Shown piece by piece: positions 35,937 through 44,918 of a stretch of 64,000 nucleotides of DNA. Within the stretch, counting starts at the first letter, position 1, and the number at the start of each line of letters is the position of its first letter. Under the pieces are notes generated by a model. The model did no database searches. It saw only the letters and a list, made by a program, of their open reading frames with translations, and was not told the origin of the DNA. Made by a program: the position numbers and the translations under genes. Origin of the DNA: Scandinavium sp051650185 (GTDB taxonomy: Bacteria; Pseudomonadota; Gammaproteobacteria; Enterobacterales; Enterobacteriaceae); contig NZ_JBOFIN010000028.1 of NCBI RefSeq assembly GCF_051650185.1, forward strand, positions 62,001 through 126,000, in the 5' to 3' direction.

Positions 35937-36905
35937 ATGACCATGCCAACTCCACAGTGCCCATGGCGGATGCAGGTCCATCACATTCATCAGGAAACAC
36001 CGGATGTGTGGACACTCTCACTGCTGTGTCACGACTATTACCCTTATCGCGCCGGGCAATATGCTCTGGTGAGTATCGGCCATTCTGCCGACACGCTGCG
36101 CGCCTACACGCTCTCTTCCACACCGGGCGTGAGCGAATACATCACGCTGACCATTCGCCGCATTGAAGACGGTAAAGGGTCAGAATGGCTGACACGTGAT
36201 GTTAAGCGCGGCGACTATCTGTGGCTGTCCGATGCGCAAGGTGAGTTCACCTGTGAAGACAAACCCACAGACAAGCTGCTGCTTCTCGCTGCGGGCTGCG
36301 GCGTCACGCCGATTATGTCGATGCGCCGTTGGCTCGCGAAATATCGCCCAGAAGCCGACGTGCAGGTGATTTTCAGCGTGCGGTCGCCACAGGATGTCAT
36401 TTTTTCCGATGAGTGGCGCGATTATCCGGTGACGCTGGTCGCCGAGAATAACGCCACCCACGGCTTTGTTTCGGGACGACTGACAACGTCGCTGCTGGAA
36501 TGTGTGCCGGATCTGGCTGCCCGCACCGTGATGACCTGCGGCCCTGCGCCCTATATGCAGTGGGTTGAGGAACACGTTAAAACGCTCGGCGTCACGCGTT
36601 TCTTCAAAGAGCAATTCTTTACCCCGGTTGCAGAAGCCGCCACCAGCGGGCTGAAATTCACCAAACTGCAACCGGCGAAGGAATTTTTTGCCCCAGTTGG
36701 CACCACGCTTCTGGCTGCGCTGGAAAGCAATAAAGTGCCCGTGAATGCGGCCTGTCGGGCGGGCGTTTGCGGAAGTTGTAAAACGAAGGTCGTTTCGGGC
36801 GAGTACACCGTCAGCAGTACCATGACGCTGACGGATGCGGAAGTCGCTGAAGGCTACGTGCTGGCCTGCTCCTGCCATCCTCAGGGGGATTTGGTGCTGG
36901 CCTGA
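35937..36905 (+). CDS. hcr: NADH oxidoreductase Hcr
   Basis: A 322-residue reductase that passes electrons from NADH to Hcp. A ferredoxin-reductase FAD domain comes first (RAYTLSSTPG near 58), then the NAD domain (AAGCGVTPIMSM near 112, MTCGPAPYM near 202), then a plant-type [2Fe-2S] domain with CRAGVCGSC and a final CSC near the C-terminus. A longer in-frame reading overlaps hcp; the ATG at 35937 follows AAGGAG and matches the E. coli length exactly. It starts 10 bp after hcp. Confidence 0.97.
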   Translation: MTMPTPQCPWRMQVHHIHQETPDVWTLSLLCHDYYPYRAGQYALVSIGHSADTLRAYTLSSTPGVSEYITLTIRRIEDGKGSEWLTRDVKRGDYLWLSDAQGEFTCEDKPTDKLLLLAAGCGVTPIMSMRRWLAKYRPEADVQVIFSVRSPQDVIFSDEWRDYPVTLVAENNATHGFVSGRLTTSLLECVPDLAARTVMTCGPAPYMQWVEEHVKTLGVTRFFKEQFFTPVAEAATSGLKFTKLQPAKEFFAPVGTTLLAALESNKVPVNAACRAGVCGSCKTKVVSGEYTVSSTMTLTDAEVAEGYVLACSCHPQGDLVLA

Positions 36906-36911
36906 TAAAAA

Positions 36912-36989
36912 ACGCCCGGTGGCGCAATGCTTACCGGGCCTACAAAGGCATCGAACCTTAGGCCGGGCAAACGCAGTGCCGCCCGGCAA
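36912..36989. repeat. REP/BIME element after hcr
   Basis: Two facing REP (PU) units: 36912-36945 (CGCCCGGTGGCG ... CTTACCGGGCC) and 36959-36989 (TAGGCCGGGCAAACGCAGTG ...). The pair has the head-to-head layout of an enterobacterial BIME and lies just past the hcr stop, where such elements often protect mRNA 3' ends or bind gyrase. Confidence 0.85.
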
Positions 36990-36991
36990 AG

Positions 36992-37025
36992 TCCCCGCGA
37001 TAACCTCACCGTGGGGATTTTTTTT
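36992..37025 (+). terminator. hcp-hcr intrinsic terminator
   Basis: An 8-bp stem (TCCCCGCG / CGTGGGGA, one G-U pair) with a 10-base loop, then eight T. It overlaps the stop codon of the convergent DoxX-family gene by two bases. Confidence 0.75.
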
Positions 37026-37458
37026 ATTTCCAGGCTGAATCTTTTGCTAAAGCAAAGCGCCCTGCGCCAAGGAAAGCGACAGCCAGCGAACTGATAAAGA
37101 AATACACCAGGCTTTCAATCGCCCACGCGCCCACGACATCCAGAGCAAAGGTTTTTCCGGTACCGACCATCAACCACGCCACGACCATGGTAAACGCCAG
37201 CACCAGCGCAGCAGGACGGGTCAGGATCCCCAGAATAATCAGGATTGGCGCAACCACTTCCCCCATCAGCACGCCGTAGGCAATAAACCCGGGCAACCCT
37301 TTCGCCACCAGCATTCCGCTAATGCCATCGACCCCATCGAACAATTTGTGCAGGCCGTGAAACAGCATCAACCCACCCACCGCCAGGCGCAGCAGCAGCT
37401 TACCGAGATCATCACAAGCCAGCGTTTTATTGATTGTATTTAACAATGATTTAACCAT
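37024..37458 (-). CDS. DoxX family membrane protein
   Basis: A 144-residue protein with four hydrophobic segments and the DoxX opening LGKLLLRLAVGGLMLFHGLHKL (charged Arg and His in the first helix). The family includes E. coli YphA and YqjF and the quinone-linked DoxD; the biochemical role of this branch is unknown, with links to redox stress in other bacteria. A frame starting at 37569 exists, but the start at 37458 (MVKSLLNTINK) is more family-like and follows GGAAT. It lies between hcr and poxB, where K-12 has no such gene, on the opposite strand from both. Confidence 0.85.
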   Translation of the reverse strand: MVKSLLNTINKTLACDDLGKLLLRLAVGGLMLFHGLHKLFDGVDGISGMLVAKGLPGFIAYGVLMGEVVAPILIILGILTRPAALVLAFTMVVAWLMVGTGKTFALDVVGAWAIESLVYFFISSLAVAFLGAGRFALAKDSAWK

Positions 37459-37609
37459 TTGAAAGTATTCCCTGTTTTCCCAGAAGTAAGACCAGCTTAT
37501 GCCGAATAATTGCGCAAATAAACCTGCTGAAAATAAGGGGATTTTGCCAGGCAGACAAGCGAGTTTCATCTAAGCTTGTAAGCGCCAGCACAAAAAGGAG
37601 AAGGAATTT

Positions 37610-39328
37610 ATGAAACAAACTGTGGCAGCTTACATGGCGAAAATGCTTGAACAAGCCGGGGTGAAACGCATCTGGGGTGTCACGGGCGATTCCCTCAACG
37701 GGCTCAGTGACAGCCTCAACCGAATGGGCACCATCGACTGGATGTCCACTCGTCACGAAGAAGTGGCCGCCTTTGCAGCAGGTGCTGAAGCGCAGTTAAC
37801 CGGCGAACTGGCAGTCTGCGCCGGGTCTTGCGGGCCGGGAAACCTGCATCTGATCAACGGATTATTCGACTGCCACCGCAACCACGTACCGGTACTGGCC
37901 ATTGCCGCACATATTCCTTCCAGTGAAATCGGCAGCGGTTATTTCCAGGAAACTCATCCTCAGGAGTTGTTTCGCGAGTGCAGCCACTACTGTGAACTGG
38001 TCTCGACGCCAGAACAGATCCCCCAGGTGCTGGCAATTGCGATGCGTAAAGCCGTGCTCAACCGGGGCGTTTCGGTCGTGGTCCTACCCGGCGACGTGGC
38101 GCTGAAGCCTGCGCCAGAAACGGCCAGCATGCATTGGTATTCCGCACCGCAGCCCGTTGTGGTGCCTGAGATGGCGGAGCTTCATAAGCTCGCCCAGCTA
38201 CTGCGTTACTCCAGCAATATCGCGCTGATGTGCGGCAGCGGCTGCGCCGGGGCGCATAAAGAACTGCTGGAATTCGCCGGAAAGCTGAAAGCGCCGATTG
38301 TTCACGCGATGCGTGGCAAAGAACATGTGGAATACGATAATCCTTACGATGTCGGCATGACCGGCCTCATCGGATTTTCTTCGGGTTTCCATACCATGAT
38401 GAACGCCGACACCCTGATTTTGCTCGGCACCCAGTTCCCCTATCGCGCCTTTTATCCGACCGACGCCAAAATCATCCAGATTGACATCAATCCGGCCAGT
38501 ATTGGCTCGCACAGCAAAGTGGATATGGCGCTGGTCGGCGACATCAAAACCACGCTGGCCACGCTCACCCCGCTGCTGGAAGAGAAAACTGACCGCCGCT
38601 TCCTTGATAAAGCGCTGGAACATTATCGCGAGGCGCGTAAAGGGCTCGATGACCTGGCAAAACCCAGCGAAAAAGCGATTCACCCGCAATATCTGGCCCA
38701 ACAAATAAGCCATTTTGCGGCGGATGACGCCATCTTCACCTGTGATGTCGGCACGCCAACCGTCTGGGCGGCACGCTACCTGAAGATGAATGGCAAACGT
38801 CGCCTGCTCGGTTCCTTCAACCATGGTTCGATGGCGAACGCCATGCCGCAAGCGCTGGGTGCGAAAGCCACAGCGCCAGAGCGCCAGGTGGTGGCAATGT
38901 GCGGCGACGGCGGTTTCAGTATGTTGATGGGCGATTTTCTCTCTGTCGCACAGCTCAAACTCCCGGTGAAAATCATCGTCTTTAACAACAGCGTGCTCGG
39001 TTTTGTGGCAATGGAAATGAAAGCCGGAGGCTACCTCACCGACGGCACTGAGCTGCATGACACCAACTTCGCGCGCATCGCTGAAGCCTGCGGCATCACC
39101 GGCATCCGCGTTGAGAAAGCCGCCGATCTTGATGAAGCTTTACAGCGGGCTTTCAGTACCGACGACCCCGTGCTGGTCGATGTGGTGGTGGCGAAAGAAG
39201 AGCTGGCCATTCCACCGCAAATCAAGCTTGAGCAAGCGAAAGGTTTTAGCCTCTATATGCTGCGCGCCATCATCAGCGGGCGCGGGGATGAAGTTATCGA
39301 ACTGGCGAAAACCAACTGGCTCAGGTAA
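37610..39328 (+). CDS. poxB: Pyruvate dehydrogenase (quinone) / pyruvate oxidase
   Basis: A 572-residue peripheral membrane flavoenzyme, the length of E. coli PoxB. It decarboxylates pyruvate to acetate and CO2, passing electrons to ubiquinone. The thiamine-diphosphate site shows the catalytic glutamate context RHEEVAAF near residue 48 and the GDGGFSM ... NNS motif near 433-462. The C-terminal segment (about 550-572) is the amphipathic lipid-binding tail. An AAGGAG ribosome site precedes the ATG. It is RpoS-controlled in E. coli. It heads a probable poxB-ltaE-ybjT transcript (gaps of 38 and 7 bp). Confidence 0.98.
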   Translation: MKQTVAAYMAKMLEQAGVKRIWGVTGDSLNGLSDSLNRMGTIDWMSTRHEEVAAFAAGAEAQLTGELAVCAGSCGPGNLHLINGLFDCHRNHVPVLAIAAHIPSSEIGSGYFQETHPQELFRECSHYCELVSTPEQIPQVLAIAMRKAVLNRGVSVVVLPGDVALKPAPETASMHWYSAPQPVVVPEMAELHKLAQLLRYSSNIALMCGSGCAGAHKELLEFAGKLKAPIVHAMRGKEHVEYDNPYDVGMTGLIGFSSGFHTMMNADTLILLGTQFPYRAFYPTDAKIIQIDINPASIGSHSKVDMALVGDIKTTLATLTPLLEEKTDRRFLDKALEHYREARKGLDDLAKPSEKAIHPQYLAQQISHFAADDAIFTCDVGTPTVWAARYLKMNGKRRLLGSFNHGSMANAMPQALGAKATAPERQVVAMCGDGGFSMLMGDFLSVAQLKLPVKIIVFNNSVLGFVAMEMKAGGYLTDGTELHDTNFARIAEACGITGIRVEKAADLDEALQRAFSTDDPVLVDVVVAKEELAIPPQIKLEQAKGFSLYMLRAIISGRGDEVIELAKTNWLR

Positions 39329-39366
39329 AAAGAGAGGCATAACCCTGATGCAAAAAAGGAAATGCC

Positions 39367-40368
39367 GTGATCGATTTACGTAGTGATACCGTTACCCGTC
39401 CGAGTCGTGCCATGCTCGAAGAGATGATGGCCGCCCCGGTCGGGGATGATGTGTACGGGGATGACCCGACCGTCAATGAACTCCAGCGTTATGCGGCAGA
39501 GCTGGGTGGCAAAGAAGCCGCCCTGTTTTTGCCAACGGGGACGCAGGCCAACCTGGTGGCGTTACTGAGCCACTGTGAGCGCGGCGAAGAGTACATTGTC
39601 GGCCAGGGCGCGCATAACTATCTGTACGAAGCTGGCGGAGCGGCCGTGCTTGGCAGCATTCAGCCGCAACCTATTGACGCCGCACCAGACGCGACGTTAC
39701 CGCTCGATAAAGTGGCGGCGAAAATCAAAGCCGACGATATCCACTTCGCCCGCACAAAATTGCTCAGTCTGGAAAACACTCACAACGGCAAAGTGCTGCC
39801 GCGCGAATACCTCAAAGAAGCGTGGGAATTTACCCGTGAGCGCAAGCTTGGCCTGCACGTTGACGGCGCGCGTATCTTTAACGCCATTGTCGATTACGGC
39901 TGCGAGCTGAAAGACGTCACGCAATACTGCGACTCCTTCACCATTTGTCTCTCCAAAGGCCTCGGCACGCCGGTTGGTTCTCTGTTAGTCGGAAGCCGGG
40001 AGTACATCAAACGCGCCAACCGCTGGCGTAAAATGACCGGCGGCGGCATGCGCCAGGCGGGCATTCTGGCGGCGGCGGGTCTGTATGCACTTAAAAATAA
40101 CGTTCAGCGTTTGCAGGAAGACCACGACAACGCCGCATGGATGGCGACAGCGCTGAAGGAAATTGGCGCTGACGTGATGCGCCACGACACCAATATGCTG
40201 TTCGTGCGAGTGGGTGAAGAAAACGCTGCGGCGCTGGGCGAGCATCTGCGTGCCAACGGCATTCTGATTAACACTTCACCTGTCGTGCGTCTGGTGATGC
40301 ACCTGGAGGTCAACCGCCAGCAACTGACCGAAGTGGTTCGCCACTGGCAGACCTTTCTGAAGGCTTAA
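39367..40368 (+). CDS. ltaE: Low-specificity L-threonine aldolase
   Basis: A 333-residue cytosolic PLP enzyme of fold type I, the same length as E. coli LtaE. It splits L-threonine and L-allo-threonine to glycine and acetaldehyde. The PLP lysine is K197 (CLSKGLGTPVGS), with the PLP-facing aspartate in LHVDGARI near 166. The start is GTG, preceded by AAGGA. It follows poxB by 38 bp and precedes ybjT by 7 bp. Confidence 0.97.
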   Translation: MIDLRSDTVTRPSRAMLEEMMAAPVGDDVYGDDPTVNELQRYAAELGGKEAALFLPTGTQANLVALLSHCERGEEYIVGQGAHNYLYEAGGAAVLGSIQPQPIDAAPDATLPLDKVAAKIKADDIHFARTKLLSLENTHNGKVLPREYLKEAWEFTRERKLGLHVDGARIFNAIVDYGCELKDVTQYCDSFTICLSKGLGTPVGSLLVGSREYIKRANRWRKMTGGGMRQAGILAAAGLYALKNNVQRLQEDHDNAAWMATALKEIGADVMRHDTNMLFVRVGEENAAALGEHLRANGILINTSPVVRLVMHLEVNRQQLTEVVRHWQTFLKA

Positions 40369-40375
40369 GGAACTT

Positions 40376-41815
40376 ATGGTGCCGCAAACTATTCTGGTAC
40401 TGGGTGCCAGCGGCTATATCGGCCAGCATCTGGTGACCGAACTGAGCTCGCAGGGCTTTACCGTGCGGGCTGCGGCACGTAACACGGATCGTCTGCAAAA
40501 ACTGGCGCTGCCCGGCGTCAGTTGCCATCACGTCGACCTGCACTGGCCTGTTGACTTGCCGAAGCTGCTTGAAGGGGTCGATACACTTTACTATCTGGTG
40601 CACGGCATGGGTGAAGGCGGTGACTTCATCGCCCATGAGCGACAGGCCGCGCTGAACGTTCGCGATGCGCTGCGGGAACAGCCGGTGAAGCAGATCATTT
40701 TTCTGAGTTCGCTTCAGGCTCCCGAAAACGAGCAATCCGATCACTTACGCGCCCGCCAGATCACCGGTGATGTGCTACGTGAAGCGGGTGTTCCGGTGAC
40801 AGAACTGCGAGCGGGGATCATCGTCGGCGCAGGCTCAGCGGCCTTCGAAGTGATGCGCGATATGGTTTACAACCTGCCGGTACTCACGCCACCGCGCTGG
40901 GTTCGCTCTCGCACCACGCCGATTGCGCTGGAAAATCTGCTGCATTATCTGGTTGCTCTGCTCGACCATCCCACCGCCGGGCACCGCGTGCTGGAAGCCG
41001 CCGGGCCGGATGAACTGAGCTATCAGGAACAGTTCGAACACTTTATGCGAATCAGCGGCCGCCACCGTCCATTGATCCCCATTCCTTTCCCCACCAGCTG
41101 GATTTCCGTCTGGTTTTTAAATGTCATTACATCAGTTCCCCCGACCACAGCCAAGGCGCTGATTCAGGGGCTGAAGCACGATCTTCTTGCCGATGACCGC
41201 GAATTGCGCGCGCTTATTCCGCAAGCGCTGATCTCTTTTGATGAGGCGGTGGAGCGCACGCTAAAGGAAGAAGAGCAACTGATGAACTCCAGCGACTGGG
41301 GTTACGACGCCCAGGCTTTTGCCCGCTGGCGGCCAGAATATGGATACTTTCCGAAGCAGGCGGGATGTACGGTCAACACGTCAGCCAGCCTCGCCTCACT
41401 GTGGCAGGTGGTGAACCAGCTTGGCGGCAAAGAACGCTATTTCTTTGGCAATATTCTGTGGGATATCCGCGCCTCGCTGGACAGACTTATCGGTCATAAG
41501 CTGGCGAAAGGCCGCCCGGAGCACGCGTTTTTGCAAACCGGTGACGCGGTAGACAACTGGAAGGTCATTATTGTCGAGCCAGAGAAACAGCTCTCGCTGC
41601 TGTTCGGCATGAAAGCCCCCGGCCTCGGTCGCCTCACCTTTACGTTGAAAGACAAAGGCGATCATCGGGAAATCGACGTTCGCGCCTGGTGGCATCCGCA
41701 CGGTATGCCAGGCTTACTGTACTGGCTGCTGATGATCCCGGCTCATCTGTTTATTTTTAAAGGCATGGCCAGGCGCATTGCGAAACTAGCGGAAGAAATC
41801 TCGTGCAAGCAGTAA
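40376..41815 (+). CDS. ybjT: Atypical SDR / DUF2867 protein YbjT
   Basis: A 479-residue protein. The first 300 residues form an NAD(P)-binding Rossmann domain of the atypical short-chain dehydrogenase group (ILVLGASGYIGQHLV near residue 5). The last 170 residues are a DUF2867 domain (GVNDL-like region to ...MPGLLYWLLMIP), ending in a hydrophobic stretch (about 440-460) that may touch the membrane. E. coli YbjT is 476 residues; the substrate is unknown. The ATG follows TAAGGA and sits 7 bp after ltaE. Confidence 0.93.
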   Translation: MVPQTILVLGASGYIGQHLVTELSSQGFTVRAAARNTDRLQKLALPGVSCHHVDLHWPVDLPKLLEGVDTLYYLVHGMGEGGDFIAHERQAALNVRDALREQPVKQIIFLSSLQAPENEQSDHLRARQITGDVLREAGVPVTELRAGIIVGAGSAAFEVMRDMVYNLPVLTPPRWVRSRTTPIALENLLHYLVALLDHPTAGHRVLEAAGPDELSYQEQFEHFMRISGRHRPLIPIPFPTSWISVWFLNVITSVPPTTAKALIQGLKHDLLADDRELRALIPQALISFDEAVERTLKEEEQLMNSSDWGYDAQAFARWRPEYGYFPKQAGCTVNTSASLASLWQVVNQLGGKERYFFGNILWDIRASLDRLIGHKLAKGRPEHAFLQTGDAVDNWKVIIVEPEKQLSLLFGMKAPGLGRLTFTLKDKGDHREIDVRAWWHPHGMPGLLYWLLMIPAHLFIFKGMARRIAKLAEEISCKQ

Positions 41816-41907
41816 AAATGAGTTTTTTCTTCATAGTTTCCCATTGCAAGTCAGCGTAATTCACGGAAAAATGCGCACGAAATTCTTTTCAGACACAGTG
41901 GATGGAT

Positions 41908-42921
41908 ATGAAGGTACTGGTCACCGGCGCCACCAGCGGTTTAGGCCGTAATGCGGTGGAATATCTGCGCCGTAAAGGCATCAGCGTCAGAGCAACCGGT
42001 CGCAATGAAGCGATGGGCAGACTGCTGGAAAAAATGGGCGCCGAGTTTGTCCATGCAGATCTAACCGAACTGGTGTCTTCTCAGGCCAAGGTGATGCTCG
42101 CCGGGGTCGATACCCTGTGGCACTGTTCCAGCTTCACCTCACCGTGGGGAACGCAGGAAGCCTTCGATTTAGCCAACGTGCGGGCAACCCGTCGCCTTGG
42201 CGAGTGGGCGGTTGCCTGGGGCGTGCGTAACTTTATTCATATCTCTTCACCGTCGCTGTACTTCGACTATCACCATCGTCGAAACATTCAGGAAGATTTC
42301 CGTCCACAGCGTTTTGCCAATGAATTTGCCCGCAGCAAAGCGGCCGGGGAAGAAGTCATTCATTTGCTGGCACAGGCGAACCCCAACACGCGTTTCACCG
42401 TTCTGCGTCCGCAAAGCTTGTTTGGCCCGCACGATAAAGTGTTTATTCCGCGCCTGGCGCAGATGATGCACCACTACGGCAGCGTGCTGTTGCCTCGCGG
42501 CGGTGCGGCACAGGTCGACATGACGTACTACGAAAATGCGGTTCATGCGATGTGGCTGGCGAGCCAACCTGTCTGCGACTCACTTCCTTCAGGCCGGGCG
42601 TATAACATCACCAACGGCGAACCGCGCAGCCTGAAGAGTATTGTGCAAAAGCTGATTGATGAACTGGATATCCATTGCCGTGTGCGTTCCGTGCCCTACC
42701 CGATGCTGGATATGGTGGCCCGCAGCATGGAGCGCTTTGGCAATAAAGCCGCCAAAGAGCCGTCATTTACCCATTACGGCGTATCAAAACTCAATTTTGA
42801 CTTTACGCTGGATATCAGCCGCGCAGAGAAAGAGCTCGGCTATCAGCCGATTGTCACGCTCGACGAGGGCATCGTGCAGACCGCAAGCTGGCTGAAAGAT
42901 CACGGCAAGCTGCACCGCTAA
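41908..42921 (+). CDS. ybjS: NAD-dependent epimerase/dehydratase family protein YbjS
   Basis: A 337-residue extended SDR. The nucleotide motif VTGATSGLGRNAV is at residues 4-16; the active-site pattern SS ... YFDYHH ... K appears near 120-150. E. coli YbjS is 337 residues, which favours the start at 41908; an in-frame ATG two codons earlier (41902) is possible since no ribosome site clearly decides. The substrate is unknown. It lies 92 bp after ybjT and probably has its own promoter. Confidence 0.93.
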   Translation: MKVLVTGATSGLGRNAVEYLRRKGISVRATGRNEAMGRLLEKMGAEFVHADLTELVSSQAKVMLAGVDTLWHCSSFTSPWGTQEAFDLANVRATRRLGEWAVAWGVRNFIHISSPSLYFDYHHRRNIQEDFRPQRFANEFARSKAAGEEVIHLLAQANPNTRFTVLRPQSLFGPHDKVFIPRLAQMMHHYGSVLLPRGGAAQVDMTYYENAVHAMWLASQPVCDSLPSGRAYNITNGEPRSLKSIVQKLIDELDIHCRVRSVPYPMLDMVARSMERFGNKAAKEPSFTHYGVSKLNFDFTLDISRAEKELGYQPIVTLDEGIVQTASWLKDHGKLHR

Positions 42922-42924
42922 TTT

Positions 42925-43758
42925 TTACCCCTGCCCGTATTTCTCCAGCAGCGCTTCGGCGATGGCCTGGGTTTCTGCATCAGCCACGCCGTCCCAGCGC
43001 GACGGACGGAAGTGCATCTGGAACGCCATAATCACCCGTTTTTTCTGGGTATAGCTCATATCCGGCGTCACCTGATAGCCGTATCTCGCCAGTAAATCGA
43101 GTACCGATGACGTAGCGACCGGAAGCGACGGCGCACGCCCGTTGAGATAAAACGAAACCCGGTCAGGCTCCGGCCATGCCCCGATCCCCTGCTGCGCCAG
43201 TTCACGCCATGGAAACTCTGGGCCCGGATCGTCTTTGCGCTGCGGCGCGATATCCGCATGCGCCACCACGTTCTCCGGTTCAATCTGGTAGCGGGCGATA
43301 ATGTCTTTTGCCAGCGGGATCAGTGCCGCGATTTGCGTTGGCGCGAACGGTGTAAAGCTTTTTACCCCTGCCGTTTTCTGCCAGCCCTGGTTTTCCAGTT
43401 CAATGCCAATCGAGGTGTCATTAATTCGCGTGGCCCCGCGCCAGAAACTGACCCCGGCATGCCAGGCCAGCTCCCGCTCCGGCACCAGTTGCCAGATGAG
43501 CGGCTTGCCCTTGCGAACAGGCGGATTCTCCGGCACCAGATAATGCGCACTAACTTTGGCATCCGTCAGGGTTTCCAGCGAGGTTTCAAAATCACCGGCG
43601 GTATAATGAATCACCAGCACTTTAATGCGCGGATAAGCGTTTTGCGCCGGATGGCTGGCGTCGAGGAAATACCCCGGCTTCTCAATGACTTTTTTGCCAT
43701 TGTCTGTGCTGGCGCACCCGGCCAGCAGCAGCGCAAGCAAAATCAGTGAACGTTTCAT
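42925..43758 (-). CDS. amiD: N-acetylmuramoyl-L-alanine amidase AmiD (lipoprotein)
   Basis: A 277-residue outer-membrane lipoprotein facing the periplasm. The signal peptide ends in the lipobox LLAGC (Cys15). The amidase_2 domain carries zinc ligands in VIHYTAG near 50 and in VVAHADIAPQRKDDPG near 160. The C-terminal part (about 195-270) is a peptidoglycan-binding domain. It cuts the amide bond between MurNAc and L-Ala, also on anhydro-muropeptides. The start overlaps the last base of ybjQ, so the two are coupled. Confidence 0.96.
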   Translation of the reverse strand: MKRSLILLALLLAGCASTDNGKKVIEKPGYFLDASHPAQNAYPRIKVLVIHYTAGDFETSLETLTDAKVSAHYLVPENPPVRKGKPLIWQLVPERELAWHAGVSFWRGATRINDTSIGIELENQGWQKTAGVKSFTPFAPTQIAALIPLAKDIIARYQIEPENVVAHADIAPQRKDDPGPEFPWRELAQQGIGAWPEPDRVSFYLNGRAPSLPVATSSVLDLLARYGYQVTPDMSYTQKKRVIMAFQMHFRPSRWDGVADAETQAIAEALLEKYGQG

Positions 43759-44078
43759 CAGCGCAGTTTTACCGCGGTTCCGCTGACGCTGACCATCAGC
43801 ATGCTGCTGTCTTTGCCGACGGTTTCATAGTCGATATCAATCCCGACCACCGCATCCGCACCCAGCACTTTTGCCTGTTCGCCTAATTCCTGAAAAGCGA
43901 TTTCGCGTGCCTTGCGCAGCTCTTTTTCATAGGCTCCGGAGCGGCCGCCGACGATATCGCGAATGCCAGCGAAAAAATCGCGGAAGATGTTGGCCCCGAG
44001 AATCGCTTCGCCGGTCACCACCCCGCAGTATTTCACAATGGGCTGCCCTTCCAGGGTTGGGGTTGTTGAGAATTGCAT
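43758..44078 (-). CDS. ybjQ: UPF0145 family protein YbjQ
   Basis: A 106-residue cytosolic protein of the YbjQ/DUF74 family (heavy-metal-binding domain fold), close to E. coli YbjQ (107). The conserved blocks GVVTGEAILGANIFRDF and GADAVVGIDIDYE are intact. The family forms pentamers; its role is not known. It is the first gene of ybjQ-amiD. Confidence 0.94.
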   Translation of the reverse strand: MQFSTTPTLEGQPIVKYCGVVTGEAILGANIFRDFFAGIRDIVGGRSGAYEKELRKAREIAFQELGEQAKVLGADAVVGIDIDYETVGKDSSMLMVSVSGTAVKLR

Positions 44079-44188
44079 TCGTCCTCCTGCGTCAATGCCT
44101 TAGCTCAGTTAATCAAACACATTATCGTACCGATACGCTATGCTTGAAAACATCTTAATACCGTAGTCAGTCTATAAGGAAATCACTC

Positions 44189-44701
44189 ATGCGCTACTCT
44201 GTTGCCGCTCTTCTTGCGCCGTGCGCCCTTCTGCTCAGCGCCTGCACCACCGTTACGCCAGCCTTTCAGGATATTGGCACTCGCTCCGGCCCTTGCGTCG
44301 AAGGCGGCCCGGACACCGTGGCGCAGAAGTTTTACGACTACCGCATTCAGCACCGTGCGACCGATTTAACCGCACTGCGCCCTTACTTAAGCGATTCTCT
44401 GGCAAAACTGCTTAACGATGCGAACAGCGATCCGAACAAACGCGCACTTATGCAGCAAGACCTGTTCTCCAGCCGCACCACACCGCCTGACAGCGCAGAC
44501 GTGGCCGACGCATCCACCATTCCAAACACCGATGCCCGCAACATTCCGCTGCGCGTCGCGTTGAAGCAGGGCACGCAGAGCTGGCAGGATGAAGTGCTGA
44601 TGATCCGCGAAGGCCAGTGCTGGGCGGTTGACGATGTTCGCTACCTTGGCGGCACCGTTCACGCCCCGGCAGGCACGCTGCGTCAGGTGCTTGAGAAGTA
44701 A
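44189..44701 (+). CDS. ybjP: Lipoprotein YbjP
   Basis: A 170-residue predicted lipoprotein with signal peptide and lipobox LLSAC (Cys19), then an NTF2-like or DUF3828-type domain (VAQKFYDYRIQHRATDL ... CWAVDDVRYLGG). E. coli YbjP is 171 residues and has been placed with TolC pumps in recent structures; I rely on the sequence only for the lipoprotein call. An AAGGAAA ribosome site precedes the ATG. It lies upstream of artP with its own promoter. Confidence 0.92.
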   Translation: MRYSVAALLAPCALLLSACTTVTPAFQDIGTRSGPCVEGGPDTVAQKFYDYRIQHRATDLTALRPYLSDSLAKLLNDANSDPNKRALMQQDLFSSRTTPPDSADVADASTIPNTDARNIPLRVALKQGTQSWQDEVLMIREGQCWAVDDVRYLGGTVHAPAGTLRQVLEK

Positions 44702-44832
44702 TCTCCGCGTAATTCCCACCTAATAACTCAGGGTAAATGTCTGGCATTCTGTGATGAATACCGACATTTATTCCTGTGCCCCTACGCTCTCGCTATTTTG
44801 TGCTAACTTTAAGTGTAAACGCGGTTTATATT

Positions 44833-44867
44833 TAAGTTTTAACGCATAAATATTGCATAACTATTCT
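44833..44867 (+). promoter_or_regulatory. Candidate ARG boxes upstream of artP
   Basis: Two degenerate copies of TGAAT-N4-ATTCA lie 3 bp apart: TAAGTTTTAACGCA at 44833-44846 (6 of 10) and TGCATAACTATTCT at 44854-44867 (8 of 10). The spacing is that expected for an ArgR hexamer. Confidence 0.5.
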
Positions 44868-44918
44868 GCCAACGTTACTATTTGCGGCCTCAATTACTAT
44901 CGGTATCAGATTTCCCGG

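Noticed and set aside
34883..35944. Open frame of 353 codons antisense to hcp
   Set aside because: It is a shadow of hcp, has no family likeness, and its composition follows the codon bias of the sense gene.
37459..37569. Longer N-terminus for the DoxX-family gene
   Set aside because: The extra 37 residues are not needed for the family fold and the inner ATG has a better context.
38198..39058. Open frame of 286 codons antisense to poxB
   Set aside because: Shadow of poxB in a GC-rich gene; no recognisable domain or ribosome site.
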